Below, in pieces: positions 61,057-64,000 of a stretch of DNA of 64,000 nucleotides; positions within the stretch are counted from its first letter, which is position 1, and each line of letters starts with the position of its first letter. The stretch spans positions 62,212,754 through 62,276,753 of the forward strand of contig NC_087065.1 of assembly GCF_963678635.1 (NCBI RefSeq), written 5' to 3'. The DNA is from Symsagittifera roscoffensis (Eukaryota > Xenacoelomorpha > Acoela > Convolutidae). Made by a program: the position numbers and the translations under genes. Below the pieces are notes generated by a model. The model worked only from the letters and a program-made list of their open reading frames with translations. It ran no database searches and was not told the origin of the DNA.

Positions 61057-64000
61057 GCATGAGAATTGTAATTTTTGCCCGGAAGTACATAGTACATGCA
61101 GGCGGAGAACAAAGCTAGGTTTAAAACGACTGGCTAGTGTCTAAACACAGCTTCACATGCTTTTAACCGTCTCTAGCACCGTCTTGTCGCGGTCTGGGAA
61201 GGGTAGCAAAATCATCCCAATACCCCTCCGAATCCTCGAGAATGGCTCCGAAACGATTGCAGCAGCACAATTGTCACAGCTCGGAATGCTCCTCCGTAAA
61301 TGCCTTCAACTACGATTTTGTCGCTCCCTTTAATTTCCTGTCCGTCTTGTTTGCTCTAGCGAAACTCGTTGTTCTGATTTTTGCGGTTTCAGTGTTGGCA
61401 AAAATTAAAATTGTTATGCACTATCTCCCCAATATCCATCCGAATCCTCGAGAACTGCTCCAAAACTATTGCAGCAGCACTATTGGGAGTGCTCTTCCGT
61501 AAATGCCTTCAACTACGATTCTGTCGTTCGCTATATTTTCCTGTCCGTCTTGTTTGCTCTAGCGAAACTCGTTGTTTTGATTTTCGCGGTTTTAGTGTTC
61601 GCGAAACTTAAAACTGTTTTGTGTCATGCACGCCCAAACCGAAGTTTTAAAAGTTGTTTCGTCACTTCAATTTGACCTCTCCGAATTCGCCAATTTTCTC
61701 ATTAAACTGTTCCAGATAAAAAATCGTTTTTTTCTGACATGCATTTTAGGTCATTCTGGTCGAATGTAACAATTAAAATTAGTCCCTTCCTGTAAAGTTG
61801 AGCTTTTTTTGGAATGGAGAGTAATACTGTAGGATTCCCCAAACCAAAAGCTTTTAGGGAAAAAAGAAAAGTATTTTCAAAATTTTTTGTATTGTTTAAG
61901 AAGTAGGGTCAATTTACTAAAATTCACTGTTCCTCAGTTTGAATTTTTTTCTTTTTTTCAGAGAAAAATTGAGGTTGAATGCGAAAGTTTCATTCTACTT
62001 TTTTTTGAAGAGTACAGATGTCTGAAAAAATTTTGAGTCAGTAGTTATTCAGATTAAAAACAGAGTAACAGTTAATCTCAAGCATAAAGAATCATGGACT
62101 GCTATTAATAGGCAAAACTATTTTCCCAATCGGATCCCAATGGCACAAAAACCTAATAATGTTCACACGAAACTGTCCAGCAGGATCGAAATCAAAAATC
62201 TGCCATTTGTTTGTAATGACTTGGACGCAGTGAAATTTCTTATACTACGAAATTGAGCTAATCAAAACACAATAATATAACGAGAAAGCTTCATTGTCAA
62301 TCATTCTGGTGAAAGTGTTTTCAAACGGCGAGCTGTACTGGAAGTGACTATCCAAAATGAAAATCAGGCAAGTTGTATAGGAGACTGTCAAAAAGTTTGA
62401 GAACGATATCCTACAAAATGCTGGAGTGTGTGGAAAGTTATTTTCTGTTCTATCAGAACATGAGTATTCAAAATGTGAAATTACATGGCAAACAAAATGA
62501 AGGTTATCATGTGGATTGATGCTTCTTTCGTAAAGACTGTAAACTCGTTTCACAGTTCAGACAATGGTTTGTAGATGATTCAATAAAAGACAAACCCAAC
62601 AATATGCAACGCGATTGAACTTCTTATGAAGATTATTCAATAAAGATATTCAGCACCCTTCCCTCCACAGATTAACCATATCAACTCAGCAACACTAAAA
62701 AATTGATGCTGGTGAAACTCTAATATCAGTAAACAGTAACAATAAGAATCTTTCGCGATTGTTTCTGATAAAAAAGTCGATGTTGCTCCCACGGTGACTT
62801 TGATGCAAACCATGGAACCTAAAGTTTGTTTGGCCTCAGAAAAGCTTCCGAAACATCTCAACAATTCGAGAATCCTGGCTCCGAGTAAGTCCGATGTACA
62901 GAAAAGGATAAACTGCAATAGGGTCGTAGACTTCCATGATTATACCGACTCTCCAAAAATTAACCAAAGTTTCAACTAAAAAAGACCGACAATTGTACTC
63001 TTCAAAAAAAACTAGAATAAAACTTCCGCGTTCAGTCTCGATTTTTTCCCTGAAGAAAAAAAGAGAAAAAATTCGAACTGAGGAACAGTGAATTTTAGTA
63101 AATTGACCCCACTGATTCAATTATATATAAAATTTTGAAAATACTTTTTTCTCACTAAAAGCATTCGGTTTGGGGAATCCTACAGAATTTCCTTCCATTC
63201 CGAAAAAATCTCAACTTTACAGGAAAGGACTAGTTTTAGTTGTGACATTCGACCAGAATGACCTGAAATGCATGTCAGGAAAAAACGAGTTTTTATCTGG
63301 AGCAGTTTAATGAAAAAATTGGCGAGTTAGGAGAAGTCAATTTGGAGTGACAAAACTATTTTCAAAATTTGGATTTGTGCGTGCATGACACGTAACAGAT
63401 TTAATTTTTGCAAACATTGAAACCGCGAACATCAGAACAAAGAGTTTCGCTAGAACAAACAATAAGGATAGGAAATTAAAGCGAACGACAGAATCGTAGT
63501 TGAAGGCCTTTGCGGAAGAGCATTACCAATAGTGCTGCTGCAAGAGAATGAGAACTCAATTCTTACAACTTTTAGTTTCTGGGTATGTCCTGAGTTGCAT
63601 TTAATTAAAATTCAATTCTTTTTCCAGAATATGAGAAGCTAGGAGCTGAGGGAAAGGCTTGATTCATCGCCGATGGATATGATGATTTTTATCTACTGAA
63701 CAAAAACAATAGTAATATGATAATTAAGCAGTAGCCCTGAAATTCAGTGACCTGCTAGTCTGGGGATACTCAAACCCAGCCATGAGCTCACCATTTTTGC
63801 TCAAAATTAAATTAATTTGCGCGTTTTGGCCGATAGCATAAAATAGAAACATTTTTGTCAATTCAATGTTAATTGAACTGGCTTTGGTAGAGACGGTTAA
63901 AAGCATGTGAAGCTGTGTTTAGACGATAGCCAGTCGTTTCAGAACCTAGCTTTGTTCTCCGCCGATATGTACTTCCGGGCGATAATTACAATTCTCATGC
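61057..64000. mobile_element. Foldback element with arms of about 1 kb, copy 2
   Basis: The left arm (61057-62020) is the reverse complement of the right arm (62985-64000). Landmarks are GCATGAGAATTGTAAT with CCCGGAAGTACAT at the left end, matched by the last bases of the window; the CTAGCGAAACTCGTTGTT and AAATGCCTTCAACTACGATT blocks; the AGGATTCCCCAAACC block; and TTTGAAGAGTAC at the inner edge. A spacer of about 960 bp (62021-62984) has no ORF I can assign. The right arm has about 330 bp (63545-63880) that are missing from the left arm but present at 1-300 of the window. The outer right end may lie beyond the window. It has no transposase, so it is non-autonomous. Confidence 0.8.
61248..61620. 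repeat. Tandem duplication inside the left foldback arm
   Basis: The block from CGAATCCTCGAGAA through GTAAATGCCTTCAACTACGATT and GCTCTAGCGAAACTCGTTGTT to GAAACTTAAAA occurs twice, near 61230-61415 and 61440-61625. Only one copy is visible in the right arm. Confidence 0.75.

Noticed and set aside
61242-61675. Three + strand ORFs in the foldback arm
   Set aside because: They follow the internal tandem duplication, and the opposite arm does not conserve the frame.

Overview
This is a stretch of metazoan (invertebrate-type) nuclear DNA. It holds one complete host gene with canonical GT-AG introns, an unconventional class V myosin on the + strand (about 4833-50459), in AT-rich introns and flanks loaded with transposable elements. 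The animal lineage cannot be fixed from the sequence alone. Conserved motor motifs, six IQ motifs, coiled coils and a dilute-type globular tail make the myosin V call firm. I could follow the reading frame through 24 constitutive exons (about 1,896 codons, counting a 27-nt microexon) plus one extra tail exon.

Layout. 1-417: one end of a long-inverted-repeat (foldback) element. 433-4482: a decayed non-LTR retrotransposon on the - strand (SGNH-like ORF, then a PHD-like / RT / CCHC-nuclease ORF) bounded by a 15-bp target-site duplication. 4498-4832: upstream region of the myosin gene. 4833-5217: myosin exons 1-2. 5218-28753: a 23.5-kb intron holding a 20.3-kb LTR retrotransposon (5317-25601, - strand). 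28754-50459: the other myosin exons, whose introns carry several MITE-like, palindromic, hairpin-led and tRNA-derived SINE repeats. 50460-52832: 3' UTR and intergenic DNA. 52846-56302: a second non-LTR retrotransposon (- strand, PHD / APE endonuclease / RT) with a 13-bp target-site duplication, a 2A-like motif and a damaged RT. 57200-60850: a diverged tandem duplication. 61057-64000: a foldback element with arms of about 1 kb, the same family as the window start.

The most unusual object is the LTR element. Its two 904-bp LTRs look almost identical, so the insertion is recent. Read on its own (-) strand it has a 2.3-kb leader with a 13-bp minisatellite, then a Gag-protease-RT-RNase H ORF (1,927 aa), an integrase ORF in the -1 frame, an intergenic spacer with a 20-A tract, and then two further large ORFs (1,647 aa and about 555 aa, again in a -1 overlap) that I do not recognise and that sit where an env gene would lie. 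The whole element, LTRs included, is dotted with the hexamer CTCAAG (+ strand) at many times the frequency seen in the rest of the window. This is my candidate for an undescribed system.

In the myosin gene, an extra exon (39670-39843) starts like the exon 3.1 kb downstream, and its phases allow only inclusion as a cassette or use as an alternative last exon. A nearby AATAAA lies inside a MITE.
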